Source: an uncultured Atopobium sp.
Lineage (GTDB): Bacteria; Actinomycetota; Coriobacteriia; Coriobacteriales; Atopobiaceae
Assembly: GCA_946997485.1 (NCBI GenBank)
Contig: CAMPVF010000017.1
Span: forward strand, 1 to 20,031
DNA: 20,031 nt
Direction of reading: 5' to 3'
The notes beneath the pieces were generated by a model. The model saw only the letters and a list, made by a program, of their open reading frames with translations. It did not search any database and was not told the DNA's origin. The translations under genes and the position numbers were made by a program. The stretch's first letter is position 1; every line of letters begins with the position of its first letter. This document shows positions 1-7,616 of this stretch, in pieces.

Positions 1-1464
1 CATCATTTTTCTTATCTGTAGCTTCTTTTATCTTCTTTTCAAGGGCAGCTTTAGCGTCGGCAATCTGCGCGTCTGCAACAGCTTTGGTTACATCTTCGGG
101 TTTTTGCGCATTTGTTACTTGATCTAAAAATGGCTTTTTAGCATTTTCATCAAGATTAGTAAGCGCCTTGATGGTATTTGTGGCTTCCTGTTTAGCGGCA
201 TCGAAAGTTTGGGTAATAGAGCTGAGGTTTACCACTTGCGTTTTCATACCGGGAACACTGATAAACAACTTTCCACTCTCAAGTTTTACTTTCGCGTTGT
301 CAACTGCGGCACGAATGGTGGCCTCATCAACCGAATTATCGCCTGCGTCTTTCATTGCATTGACAAATGGTTCTTTATATAAATCACGAATAGCCCTCTT
401 ATCAGCTTCTGTTAATGAGCCGTTTTGTGAAATTACAACTTTATTTTTCGGGACATTAACTGTGATGTCTTTTACAAAAGTTGCAATAGCATAAAGAGGC
501 ACATCAGCACTTGCTCCATAAAAACGCTTTATCACCTTTATTTTGCTGTTGTCTACGGTAAGAAAGGGTAGTTTCGTAAAATCGCAAGTACCTTCTCTAT
601 AGAGAGTGGTAAGCTCGCTGTTAATCTGTATGCGATAAAAATATTTTCCTGAATTAGACGAAATCCTATCGACCTCTTTTTTAATTACAGGATACAATCC
701 ACTTGAGGATGTTTTCTCATTAGTTAAGGCGTACTGATAATATTCCTTTTTGTTATCATAACTGTAATCGCTAAAACTGTATTCTGGGTATGAAGACAAA
801 AACTTACTTAAATTAGCAATATTACTATTGACTTTATCAATTCTCTCAATAAATTTTTTTGCATTAACCTTATTAAAAGAACCCGCTGTATCATCAATCA
901 CTTGATTTGAGCTGTCGTAATATTTCCTTTGATTCCAACTTTTTTCGCTAAACAATTTGTTATTGGTAACAGCTATATTTAACATCGTCTCTGTCATATT
1001 ATGCAGACAGTCTCCATCAACCATATTAGCTGTGAGCACATCGTTACTTAATTGTTTATTCCTAATGTACTCATAGAATTTTTCAGAACTATTATTAGCT
1101 TCTTCTACGGCTTTATACAAGTCTTCAACAGATATTTCAACACGAGTGCCATTGTTTTGTAACTGAGTTGTAAAATCTTTAAAAACAGCTGAAAAATAGT
1201 TATTTAGATTAGGATTCACCTGACCGAAATCACCAAAATCAGTACCTTTTTTTTCATCTGAACATAATAAGTTAAATTTAGGTTGTACGTCGCCGGTAAA
1301 GTTACCGTTGGCACTAGAAGGATCAGCAAAGGCGACATGTGCAAGATTGGGAGTAATAGAAGCAGCTCCAGGTAAGCTGCCAAGTGCAATGAGGGCGGCA
1401 AATGTTGCTCTAAGAGCTACCCCCCCCCACGCTGTGTTTTTTGCAAGTTATTTAGGGTAGACAT
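1..1464 (-). CDS. Secreted surface protein with GA-like module, 5' part; frame broken at a G9 tract (probably phase-variable, OFF)
   Basis: The 3' end lies outside the window. The ATG at 1464 has an ideal ribosome site (AAAAGGAG at 1470-1477), but the frame reads 15 codons through nine G (1420-1428) straight into TAG (1417-1419). One more G (ten), or two fewer (seven), would join this start to a long stop-free frame running to base 1. The ON product would begin with a basic N-terminus, a hydrophobic stretch at about residues 16-47 and a signal-peptidase site near AFA-D (47/48). A novel polar region of about 280 residues follows, then a beta-rich segment near 333-410, then a helical segment from about 422 (KQEATNTIKALTNLDENAKK) that resembles the three-helix albumin-binding GA module of Gram-positive surface proteins. 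The gene is clearly more AT-rich than its neighbours (19 G/C in bases 901-960), which suggests transfer. Likely a cell-wall adhesin or host-protein binder. A homopolymer sequencing error is the main alternative to phase variation. Confidence 0.75.
1420..1428. repeat. Homopolymer tract of nine C (nine G on the coding strand)
   Basis: The run lies at codons 13-15 of the surface-protein gene, between the start codon and the signal-peptide hydrophobic core. Its length decides whether the signal peptide and body are translated. Nine repeats put TAG directly after the tract; a length of 3n+1 (7, 10) restores the frame. Long G/C runs of this kind are classic slipped-strand switches in surface genes. 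Confidence 0.9.
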
Positions 1465-1501
1465 ATATACTCCTTTTATCTGTGCACGCGTCTTTGCATG
1501 C

Positions 1502-1532
1502 TTGTATATTGTATTTTGCGTACAATATACAA
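1502..1532. promoter_or_regulatory. Perfect 12-bp inverted repeat (putative operator) upstream of the surface-protein gene
   Basis: The arms TTGTATATTGTA (1502-1513) and TACAATATACAA (1521-1532) are perfectly complementary across a 7-nt spacer. There is no U-run suited to termination, and the right arm contains the predicted -10 box of the surface-protein promoter. An operator bound by a dimeric repressor fits better than a terminator. The regulator is unknown. Confidence 0.6.
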
Positions 1533-1552
1533 CTTACATAAGTCCATTGCAA
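1524..1552 (-). promoter_or_regulatory. Sigma-70-type promoter of the surface-protein gene
   Basis: On the minus strand a -35 box TTGCAA (1547-1552) and a -10 box TATATT (1524-1529) are separated by exactly 17 nt. The 5' leader before the ATG at 1464 would be about 50 nt. The -10 lies inside one arm of the 12-bp palindrome, so a bound repressor would occlude it. Confidence 0.55.
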
Positions 1553-1637
1553 CGTGCATTTTTCATTCGTAATAAAAAATTTTCAGCTTCTTAAAAATTG
1601 CAGGCTCATGTCCCGGCTGACAGACAGGCAGAAAGAC

Positions 1638-1663
1638 AAAAAACGGCAGCCGCCTGGCTGCCG
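1638..1663 (-). terminator. Rho-independent terminator of the NlpC/P60 gene
   Basis: On the minus strand an 8-bp perfect GC-rich stem (CGGCAGCC / GGCTGCCG, 4-nt loop, 1644-1663) is followed by six U and then GU. It lies about 80 nt after the stop codon of the hydrolase gene and before the surface-protein promoter, so it insulates the two genes. Confidence 0.85.
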
Positions 1664-1744
1664 ATAGCATGAACTATGTTCGATTGCGCCGCACACACGC
1701 TCACGCAGCACGCAACAGCACCAGGTACCCACCGCGCAACGCGC

Positions 1745-2881
1745 TTACAGCAACGACTTACCCATGCACCAGCCCCAGCGTGGCGTGTTGGTTTTGCCGT
1801 AAAATGCAATCCACGAATCGAGGCTTTGCTCAGAAATGGAGCCAATGTTATGCCGCACAATGCCATTACCAATATAAATGCCAATATGTCCGTAAATACG
1901 CCCCGCGCGGGTGCCCGGGTGCGACGGCACAGCAATTACCATGCCCGGCTTAAGGTCGCTTTTGTTTGAACTATTGCAATAACTGGCATACATGTCGTTT
2001 GCGTTGCCACTTGGATAGCCATATCCCGCAGCCGAAAACACCTGCGACACCCACATGGCACACAAGCCCAAACCCGGCGACGCAATGCCATACGACGTAC
2101 GAATAATTTTTTGCTGAGCCGCAGACAAGCCGGGGCTTAAGTTGAGCGTACCCGTAACAGGCACTCGATTATAGGTAATTCGCCCCGCACGCGCAGCGGC
2201 AGCTTCACGCTCCTGGCGTGCTTTTTCCTCGGCAGCAGCCTTAAGTTCGGCATCGCGCTGAGCCAGCAAGTCTTTTACTTCTTTCGATAACCCATTTAAG
2301 AGTTGCTGTGTTTCGTCTTGCTTTTCTTGCATAGACTTCAGCTCTTTTTTCTGCTCGTCATGCAACTGCTCAAGCGTGCGCTTTTGCTCCTCAAGCTCCT
2401 CTTTACGCTGCGTAAGCTCTGCCTTTACACGATTTATTGCCTCAATCATAAGCCGGTCGTGTTCCGAAATTTTATCAAGGTAATAAATATTGCTCGAGAG
2501 CTCGGCAAATGACGTACTCGAAAACAGCACGTTCAAAATGCCCGCATTACCACCCTTATACGCAAGAGAAATGCGCTTGGAAAGCTGCGCCTTTTTTTGC
2601 TGCAAATCTTCTGTTTTGGCATCGATTTGTTCCTGCGTGTCGTTAATTGTTGCCTGAACCGATTCGATTTGCTTTTTTGTTTGATTTTGTTTTTCGGCAA
2701 GCGCTTCATACTGCGCCGAAATATCATCGAGCTGCTTTTGCACTTCATCAAGCTTTGCCTGTGCGGCATCGAGCTGCTGCTGCGTGTCAGCACCTGCAAT
2801 ACGTGCCGGCACAAGGCAACTCGCGGCACAAAGCCCCATAAGCGCCAACGCACTACGTCTTGTAATTGCATGCTGCGACAT
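1745..2881 (-). CDS. Secreted coiled-coil NlpC/P60-type peptidoglycan hydrolase
   Basis: A 378-residue exported protein. The start at 2881 is chosen over an ATG eight codons upstream because GGAG sits 5 nt before it. The N-terminus (TRRSALALMGLCAASC) is a signal peptide with a twin-arginine motif, probably cleaved near residue 31. Residues about 33-110 and 135-235 are heptad-rich coiled coil (QLDAAQAKLDEVQKQLDDI and similar), as in PcsB/CwlO/RipA-type hydrolases, where this part autoinhibits or binds FtsEX. The C-terminal domain (about 265-378) has a catalytic-looking Cys274 (GLCAMWVSQV) and His332 (YGHIGIYIG), the Cys-His pair of NlpC/P60 and CHAP enzymes. The expected role is cleavage of peptidoglycan peptide cross-links during growth or division. 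It is monocistronic, with its own terminator. NlpC/P60 versus CHAP cannot be settled by eye. Confidence 0.85.
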   Translation of the reverse strand: MSQHAITRRSALALMGLCAASCLVPARIAGADTQQQLDAAQAKLDEVQKQLDDISAQYEALAEKQNQTKKQIESVQATINDTQEQIDAKTEDLQQKKAQLSKRISLAYKGGNAGILNVLFSSTSFAELSSNIYYLDKISEHDRLMIEAINRVKAELTQRKEELEEQKRTLEQLHDEQKKELKSMQEKQDETQQLLNGLSKEVKDLLAQRDAELKAAAEEKARQEREAAAARAGRITYNRVPVTGTLNLSPGLSAAQQKIIRTSYGIASPGLGLCAMWVSQVFSAAGYGYPSGNANDMYASYCNSSNKSDLKPGMVIAVPSHPGTRAGRIYGHIGIYIGNGIVRHNIGSISEQSLDSWIAFYGKTNTPRWGWCMGKSLL

Positions 2882-3023
2882 ATAAACTCCGATTCTTTGC
2901 TCCATTACAAAACACTTATCGATATGCTACCACATTAACGGCCACGCGTACGCATGCGCATGGTTTGCATATTGTTTGGTGCGCCTTTGCACATATCGTT
3001 GATATATGGTTTATGCATGGTTG

Positions 3024-3083
3024 ATAAAACACACACAAACCCGCTGTAAATACCTTCGCCATCCCGCGGTGTTTACGCGCGGG
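3024..3083 (-). terminator. Candidate terminator of the prepilin peptidase gene
   Basis: On the minus strand CCCGC-GC-GTAAA (3072-3083) can pair with TTTAC-A-GCGGG (3040-3050). A U-rich tract (TTTGTGTGTGTTTTAT, complement of 3024-3039) follows directly. The loop is long and itself contains a competing 6-bp CCCGCG/CGCGGG stem, so this is only a moderate candidate. It lies just downstream of the stop at 3120. Confidence 0.45.
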
Positions 3084-3119
3084 TGCGCGGTGCTATCGTG
3101 CAGGTAGACGCGGCAGCAC

Positions 3120-3845
3120 CTATGCACCAAGCATCTGCGAGATGGTGCCTAAAAACGGTGTAAACATGCACACATACCACGCACCGGCAATAAACGGTGC
3201 CCAGGGAAACGTACGGCGACGCATGATAATTGCATACACAATGCTCGCAGCGCAGGCAACAAATAAGGTAACAAGTAGGGCTTTTATTGGGGTGATAAGT
3301 GAAAGCATAAAGAGCAGTTTAATATCACCCGTGCCAATAAAACTATGCGCAAAAGTAGGAATGCCAGCAGCATCATCATGTTCAGTAGCATCTTCATCGG
3401 TAGCGCCCAAGGTAGCACCCAAGGCATCATTGCCCGAAGTTGCATGCGTGCGTTTATCAAACAAGAGCTTATCCCAAATAAATTCGCACACGCTATTTAT
3501 GCCCACGAGCACGCCGGCAACCGATGCAGCAACCACAAGCTGTACGGCAACAACAAGCGCAGCGCTTTCAACTTGAGTGTCAATATCACAGGTAAATACC
3601 AGGGCAAACACGCTTACAAGCCAAATTATGCAGCCACACGCAATAAGCAGGTTGGGAATACTGCGCATGCGGACGTCTACCAACGCGCATAAATAGAGTA
3701 CAAGCGCATATATGCAATACACAAACGAGATGGGCTCAAAGCCTGCAGACACAAAGGGTGCCGCGCACAGCACAAGGCCAAGCACGCCATACATACCATA
3801 CTGCTTTGGTGTTGCCTCAGAAATAAGACGTACTAATTGTTGCAT
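3120..3845 (-). CDS. Prepilin (type IV) leader peptidase, A24 family, without methyltransferase domain
   Basis: A 241-residue multi-pass membrane aspartyl peptidase. The start at 3845 is preferred to one 18 codons upstream because GAGGAG lies 4 nt before it. The two catalytic aspartates are in their family motifs: Asp57 in LVDVRMRSIPN and Asp174 in GTGDIK. Hydrophobic helices cover roughly 20-40, 42-57, 66-86, 95-118, 176-205 and 218-238. The N-terminal zinc and methylase domain of PilD is absent, so it resembles TadV/FppA-like short peptidases. The loop between helices (about 128-168) is long and acidic. It would cleave the leader of type IV, Tad or competence pilins at the inner membrane face. 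No pilin or secretion gene is visible nearby. Confidence 0.85.
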   Translation of the reverse strand: MQQLVRLISEATPKQYGMYGVLGLVLCAAPFVSAGFEPISFVYCIYALVLYLCALVDVRMRSIPNLLIACGCIIWLVSVFALVFTCDIDTQVESAALVVAVQLVVAASVAGVLVGINSVCEFIWDKLLFDKRTHATSGNDALGATLGATDEDATEHDDAAGIPTFAHSFIGTGDIKLLFMLSLITPIKALLVTLFVACAASIVYAIIMRRRTFPWAPFIAGAWYVCMFTPFLGTISQMLGA

Positions 3846-3892
3846 AGAGCTCCTCGTATATGGTGCTTTGATACGGTATGTTGGCAGCGACC

Positions 3893-3943
3893 AGCTCAAA
3901 ACCGGCCTGCAAACGGCAGCCAGCTCAAACCAGCTAGCTCAAA
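3893..3943. repeat. Three direct copies of AGCTCAAA in the GNAT-prepilin peptidase gap
   Basis: AGCTCAAA occurs at 3893-3900, 3922-3929 and 3936-3943. The first two are preceded by GGCAGC and CC, and CCGGC, CCAGC or GCCAGCC follow, so the unit is a degenerate repeat of about 14-29 nt. It sits 48 nt upstream of the prepilin peptidase start, in its probable leader or promoter region. Function unknown. Confidence 0.6.
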
Positions 3944-3958
3944 GCCAGCCTACAGCGC

Positions 3959-4603
3959 CTACAACCTGCGCGCGTACAAGAACATGCTATGTTGACCGGT
4001 GTCACCCGAAACACCTGTTTTTTCTTTTACGCAACGCATGCCTTTGTGTTCAAAAAATTCCTTATCGGCTTCGGCGCTAATAATAACAAAGCACCCGCGT
4101 GCGCCGCAGCTGCGAAAATACTCGGTCATTTCGTCAAACAGGCGGGTACCTATACCCTGATTAGAAAATTCGGGGTCAACGATAATGAGGTTAATTTCGG
4201 CATCGGCGTTAGCGTAGCCATAGGTGATAAACACGTCTGCCGTGGTAAACATGCGAATACGGCTAAACAGACGCTCCTCTACCTTAACGCCGCCAATTTT
4301 TGCGCGGGCGCGGGCGCGGTACATAATGTCGTCGAAACGGCGGCGCCAATCACTGTCATGAAGGATTTTTTTATCGCGGCAAATACCGCCCATACACACA
4401 CCAACAATGTTGCCGTGGTATTCTGCAACAACAGTATGTGTTGAGCGCTGCAAAGCGCCTGCACTAAGCACGCGGCCAAACACAATACGATCAAACGCAC
4501 CAACAATGTCGCTACACCACTTGCGCACACACAAATTTACAACAGCATCAAAATCGATGTCCTTAAACGGTCGAAGGATAATTTCACTGTTTGGTGTATC
4601 CAT
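3959..4603 (-). CDS. GNAT-family N-acetyltransferase
   Basis: A 214-residue cytosolic protein starting at MDTPNSEIILRPFKDIDFD, with AAAGGA 5-6 nt upstream. The open frame extends 35 codons further up, but that part is Cys/Ala-rich, has no ribosome site and overlaps a repeat. The acetyl-CoA pyrophosphate-binding motif of GNAT enzymes is visible as NQGIGTRLFDEM, preceded by the beta-strand INLIIVDPEF. RPFKDIDFDAVVNLC is a typical N-terminal beta1-alpha1. A KEFFEHKGMR-type late motif follows. The substrate cannot be inferred. It lies 146 nt downstream of the ABC ATPase gene with no clear terminator between, so read-through is possible. Confidence 0.8.
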   Translation of the reverse strand: MDTPNSEIILRPFKDIDFDAVVNLCVRKWCSDIVGAFDRIVFGRVLSAGALQRSTHTVVAEYHGNIVGVCMGGICRDKKILHDSDWRRRFDDIMYRARARAKIGGVKVEERLFSRIRMFTTADVFITYGYANADAEINLIIVDPEFSNQGIGTRLFDEMTEYFRSCGARGCFVIISAEADKEFFEHKGMRCVKEKTGVSGDTGQHSMFLYARRL

Positions 4604-4640
4604 ATAAATCCTTTCATGCAACGCACGAATACATGCGCGA

Positions 4641-4682
4641 GCAAACGCACAGGCAAACGTGTGCTCAAACACCATGCAAACG
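4641..4682. repeat. Three direct copies of GCAAACG between the ATPase and GNAT genes
   Basis: GCAAACG occurs at 4641-4647, 4653-4659 and 4676-4682, with a related GCTCAAAC at 4663-4670. This places a near-periodic array (12 and 23 nt steps) about 40-80 nt upstream of the GNAT start. Function unknown. Confidence 0.5.
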
Positions 4683-4748
4683 AGCGCGCACAAACCCGCA
4701 CGGCTCAACTAGAGCACGGGTATTATGCGCGCGGGTAATGTACGATGC

Positions 4749-5825
4749 TTACAGAGCGTGTACGTCGCTTGAGGTAAACGACAAAAATGCCTTGTCGCCT
4801 ACCTGGTAGATGTGCTTATTTTTGGGGTTAAACTCGGTAACCTTTACAAGCGTGTTACCGCAGGTAACGTGGTAGTTTTGGTAGTGACCCATAAAGCGCG
4901 AAAGCACAACCTCACAAGGCAGCACACCTTCATTGGCAACGTGCACCGATTCGGGGCGAAGCACCAGCGTTACATCGTCGCCCACCTTTTTGCCGTCTAC
5001 CATATCAAACTCAACAGACGATCCCTCAATGGTAGCTACACCCTTCTCGCCCTGAACATCGGTTACCGAACCATGCAAAAAGTTCGATTCACCAATAAAG
5101 TCGGCAACAAATTCGTCGCAGGGGCGGTAGTAAATGGTGTGCGGATCGCCAATTTGATCGACAACGCCCTTTTTCATAACAATAATTTTGTCGGAAAGCG
5201 CCATCGCTTCCGATTGGTCGTGCGTAACGTAAATGGCAGTAATACCAGCTTGTTGCTGAATACGGCGAATTTCGGTACGCATGTCAACACGGAGTTTTGC
5301 GTCGAGGTTGCTTAAAGGCTCGTCGAACAACAGCACGCCGGGCTCAAGCACCAGCGCACGCGCAAGAGCAACACGCTGCTGCTGACCACCCGAAAGCTGG
5401 TTTGTGCGCCTGTCTTCCATACCGCTTAAGCCAACAAGACCCAAAATGTTTTCAACCTTAGTTTTAATGGTTTCGCGATCCATTTTGCGCAGCTTAAGAC
5501 CATAGGCCACGTTATCAAAAATGTTATAGTGCGGCAAAAGCGCGTAGCTTTGAAACACCATAGCGGTGTCGCGCTTGTTGGGCGTAAGCTCATTTATGGG
5601 CTCGTCGGCAAGGTAAATTTCACCTTCGTCGGGCGATTCAAACCCAGCAATCATACGCAAAATGGTAGTTTTACCACAGCCCGAAGGACCAAGCAGCGTT
5701 ACAAACTCACCCGGCTCAATGACAATGTTTGCATCGTGCACGGCATAAAAGTTCTTTTTGGTTTTTGGGTCTTGATATATTTTTGAGATGTGCTCAAGAC
5801 GTACACCCTTTTTCTCTTTTGACAT
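4749..5825 (-). CDS. ABC transporter ATP-binding protein, iron(III)/AfuC-FbpC class
   Basis: A 358-residue ATPase that would power the importer encoded upstream. All motifs are intact: Walker A GPSGCGKT (46-53), Q-loop Gln92 (VFQSYALLPHYN), signature LSGGQ (144-148), Walker B VLLFDE (164-169), D-loop SNLDAK and switch His202 (VTHDQ). The C-terminal third (about 275-355) is a TOBE-type regulatory domain (LVLRPESVHV), typical of the iron, putrescine and sugar MOI/CUT1-like group. It starts 12 nt after the permease stop, with AAGGAG upstream, so the two are co-transcribed and probably translationally coupled. Of the three importer parts, the ATPase says least about substrate. Confidence 0.92.
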   Translation of the reverse strand: MSKEKKGVRLEHISKIYQDPKTKKNFYAVHDANIVIEPGEFVTLLGPSGCGKTTILRMIAGFESPDEGEIYLADEPINELTPNKRDTAMVFQSYALLPHYNIFDNVAYGLKLRKMDRETIKTKVENILGLVGLSGMEDRRTNQLSGGQQQRVALARALVLEPGVLLFDEPLSNLDAKLRVDMRTEIRRIQQQAGITAIYVTHDQSEAMALSDKIIVMKKGVVDQIGDPHTIYYRPCDEFVADFIGESNFLHGSVTDVQGEKGVATIEGSSVEFDMVDGKKVGDDVTLVLRPESVHVANEGVLPCEVVLSRFMGHYQNYHVTCGNTLVKVTEFNPKNKHIYQVGDKAFLSFTSSDVHAL

Positions 5826-5837
5826 GACTGCTCCTTG

Positions 5838-7544
5838 TTATTTGTTGAGTGAGGCACTCGTACCAAAGTATTTGATTGCTAGATTCATAAGGAATACCGA
5901 GCCGTAGGTAATAAGGATAAGAATGGTTGCAAACGCGCAGGCAACACCATATGCACCCTTTTCAGCAAACTCGTTAATCTGAACCGTAATGAGCAAAAAC
6001 TGCGGCGTAACCAACAGGATGATTGCTGAGATTGCGGTAATTGAACGAACAAATGCGGTTACCAAACCACTGAGGAACGAATCTTTGATGAGCGGCAGCG
6101 TAACGGTCATAAACACCGTAAAGCTGTTGGCGCCCATGTCATAGGCGGATTCTTCGATTGATTTATCAATTTGACGAAGCGCCGAAATACCCGAACGCGT
6201 ACCTGTTGGAAGAGAGCGAACAACAAACACGATAATTAAAATTGCTGCCGAGCCATACAGCCACTGCAAATAGCCCTGGTGGAATAGGCCGCCCGAAAAA
6301 CCGCGAATGTACCCAACACCAAGTACGGTACCGGGAACAGCCATGGCGAGCATAGAAACAGCCTCGATAAAGCCTTTACCAACGAATTTGCGCTTTACCA
6401 CAAGGTACGAAATAATCATTGACAAAAGCGCTGTGATGGGCGATGCAATAAGCGAAAGCACGAACGAGTCGCGAAATGCCTGGAAACCGTGGTGAATAGA
6501 AAATACCTGCTGGAACCACTTAAACGTAAGGTGGAAATCGTACCCCCAGGTTTTAAACATGGCGCCAATGGGCACGCACGCGTACATAACCACAACAAAC
6601 AGGGCAAGAAGTGCGCAAATGATGGTAAGCGGAATGCGCACCGATGCATCACAAATGAGCATACGAGCGCGAGAGGCTTTGCCGGTAAGCGTTGCCGTGC
6701 TTTTTGCTTCAAGCACATATTTTTGCACGATAAACATAATAAGGGTAATAAAGAGCAGCACCACTGCCATCGCCGCAGCACCCTGCTTATCGTATGCACC
6801 GGTAATTTGCAGGTAGATAGACGTGGCAAGCGTGTCGTACGAACCACCAATAAGCATGGGGTTGGCAAAGTCGGCAATCGATTCGATAAACGTTACCAAA
6901 AACGCATTGCCCATACCAGGCAAAATGAGCGGCAGAGTAACCGACGTAAATACCTTCCAGCGTGAAGCACCCATGTCGCGCGCTGCTTCTTCGAGCGAAG
7001 GATCGATGTTGCGTAAAAGGCCGCGGAACATCATGTAGCACACGGGGAAAAACGTGAGTGTTTGTACCAACGCAATGCCCCAAAAACCGTACACGTTGTT
7101 GTCGTAAATGCCGAGCAAATGGCGGGTAACAATGCCCGATTTACCAAACAGCATAATAACCGAAAGCGACAATACAAACGGTGGCGAAACAACGGGGAGC
7201 ATCGACACGATTTTAAACAGTCCGCTGATAAAACGGCTGCCGAGTGATACATACACTTCAACATAGGCGAAAAGCAGACCAATTGCTGTTGCAAGAATGC
7301 CCACGAAAAAGCCTACATACAGGGTGTTAGTAATGGCGGTTTCGAACGACGGCATGGCAAGTACGCGCGAAATGATATCGAGCGTTACACCGTGTTCGCC
7401 CATCACGCTATCAATCATAAGGATAGCAAGCGGATATAGGATAAATAACGTAAGAAATGCAATGAGCACCACAATAGTCGAAACTAAAATGGGGTCGCCC
7501 AGCATTTTTTTGCGGTCGAGCGATGAGCTCTGACTATGCGCCAT
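5838..7544 (-). CDS. ABC transporter permease, fused double unit, iron(III)/FbpB class
   Basis: A 568-residue membrane protein containing two tandem binding-protein-dependent permease units, so one chain can form the whole translocation pore. Each half carries the EAA loop that docks on the ATPase: EEAARDMGASRWKVF (about 185-199) and EESAYDMGANSFTVF (about 464-478), both ending in TLPL. Roughly twelve hydrophobic segments are visible. This length and architecture match FbpB/AfuB-type ferric importers and related phosphonate importers. The start has a perfect GGAGG 5 nt upstream. The gap to the preceding binding-protein stop (7617) holds a four-unit tandem repeat. Confidence 0.92.
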   Translation of the reverse strand: MAHSQSSSLDRKKMLGDPILVSTIVVLIAFLTLFILYPLAILMIDSVMGEHGVTLDIISRVLAMPSFETAITNTLYVGFFVGILATAIGLLFAYVEVYVSLGSRFISGLFKIVSMLPVVSPPFVLSLSVIMLFGKSGIVTRHLLGIYDNNVYGFWGIALVQTLTFFPVCYMMFRGLLRNIDPSLEEAARDMGASRWKVFTSVTLPLILPGMGNAFLVTFIESIADFANPMLIGGSYDTLATSIYLQITGAYDKQGAAAMAVVLLFITLIMFIVQKYVLEAKSTATLTGKASRARMLICDASVRIPLTIICALLALFVVVMYACVPIGAMFKTWGYDFHLTFKWFQQVFSIHHGFQAFRDSFVLSLIASPITALLSMIISYLVVKRKFVGKGFIEAVSMLAMAVPGTVLGVGYIRGFSGGLFHQGYLQWLYGSAAILIIVFVVRSLPTGTRSGISALRQIDKSIEESAYDMGANSFTVFMTVTLPLIKDSFLSGLVTAFVRSITAISAIILLVTPQFLLITVQINEFAEKGAYGVACAFATILILITYGSVFLMNLAIKYFGTSASLNK

Positions 7545-7570
7545 ATTACCCTCCTTTTCTTGTTGATGAA

Positions 7571-7616
7571 TACGGTAGCTAATACGTTAGCTAATACGGT
7601 AGCTGTACGTTAGCTG
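7571..7616. repeat. Four-unit tandem repeat (12, 12, 11, 11 nt) between binding-protein stop and permease RBS
   Basis: The units are TACGGTAGCTAA (7571-7582), TACGTTAGCTAA (7583-7594), TACGGTAGCTG (7595-7605) and TACGTTAGCTG (7606-7616). GG and GT versions alternate, so it looks like an 11-12-nt unit doubled and doubled again. The array abuts the TAG stop at 7617-7619. On the transcript TAGCTAA-CGTA-TTAGCTA can form a 7-bp hairpin with a 4-nt loop. It probably shapes RNA stability or translation at the receptor/permease junction. Confidence 0.85.

Noticed and set aside
168..494. Plus-strand open frame of 108 codons
   Set aside because: It is antisense to the continuous surface-protein frame, has no ribosome site and a non-protein-like composition.
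1216..1401. Minus-strand 61-codon frame MPPSLHLAAYLELL
   Set aside because: It is an out-of-frame shadow of the surface-protein gene, and its ATG has no ribosome site. It is not evidence of a separate small protein.
4604..4708. Longer N-terminus for the GNAT protein (35 extra codons)
   Set aside because: The upstream ATG lacks a ribosome site, and the extra residues are Cys/Ala/Arg-rich and overlap a non-coding repeat. The internal ATG has AAAGGA at good spacing.
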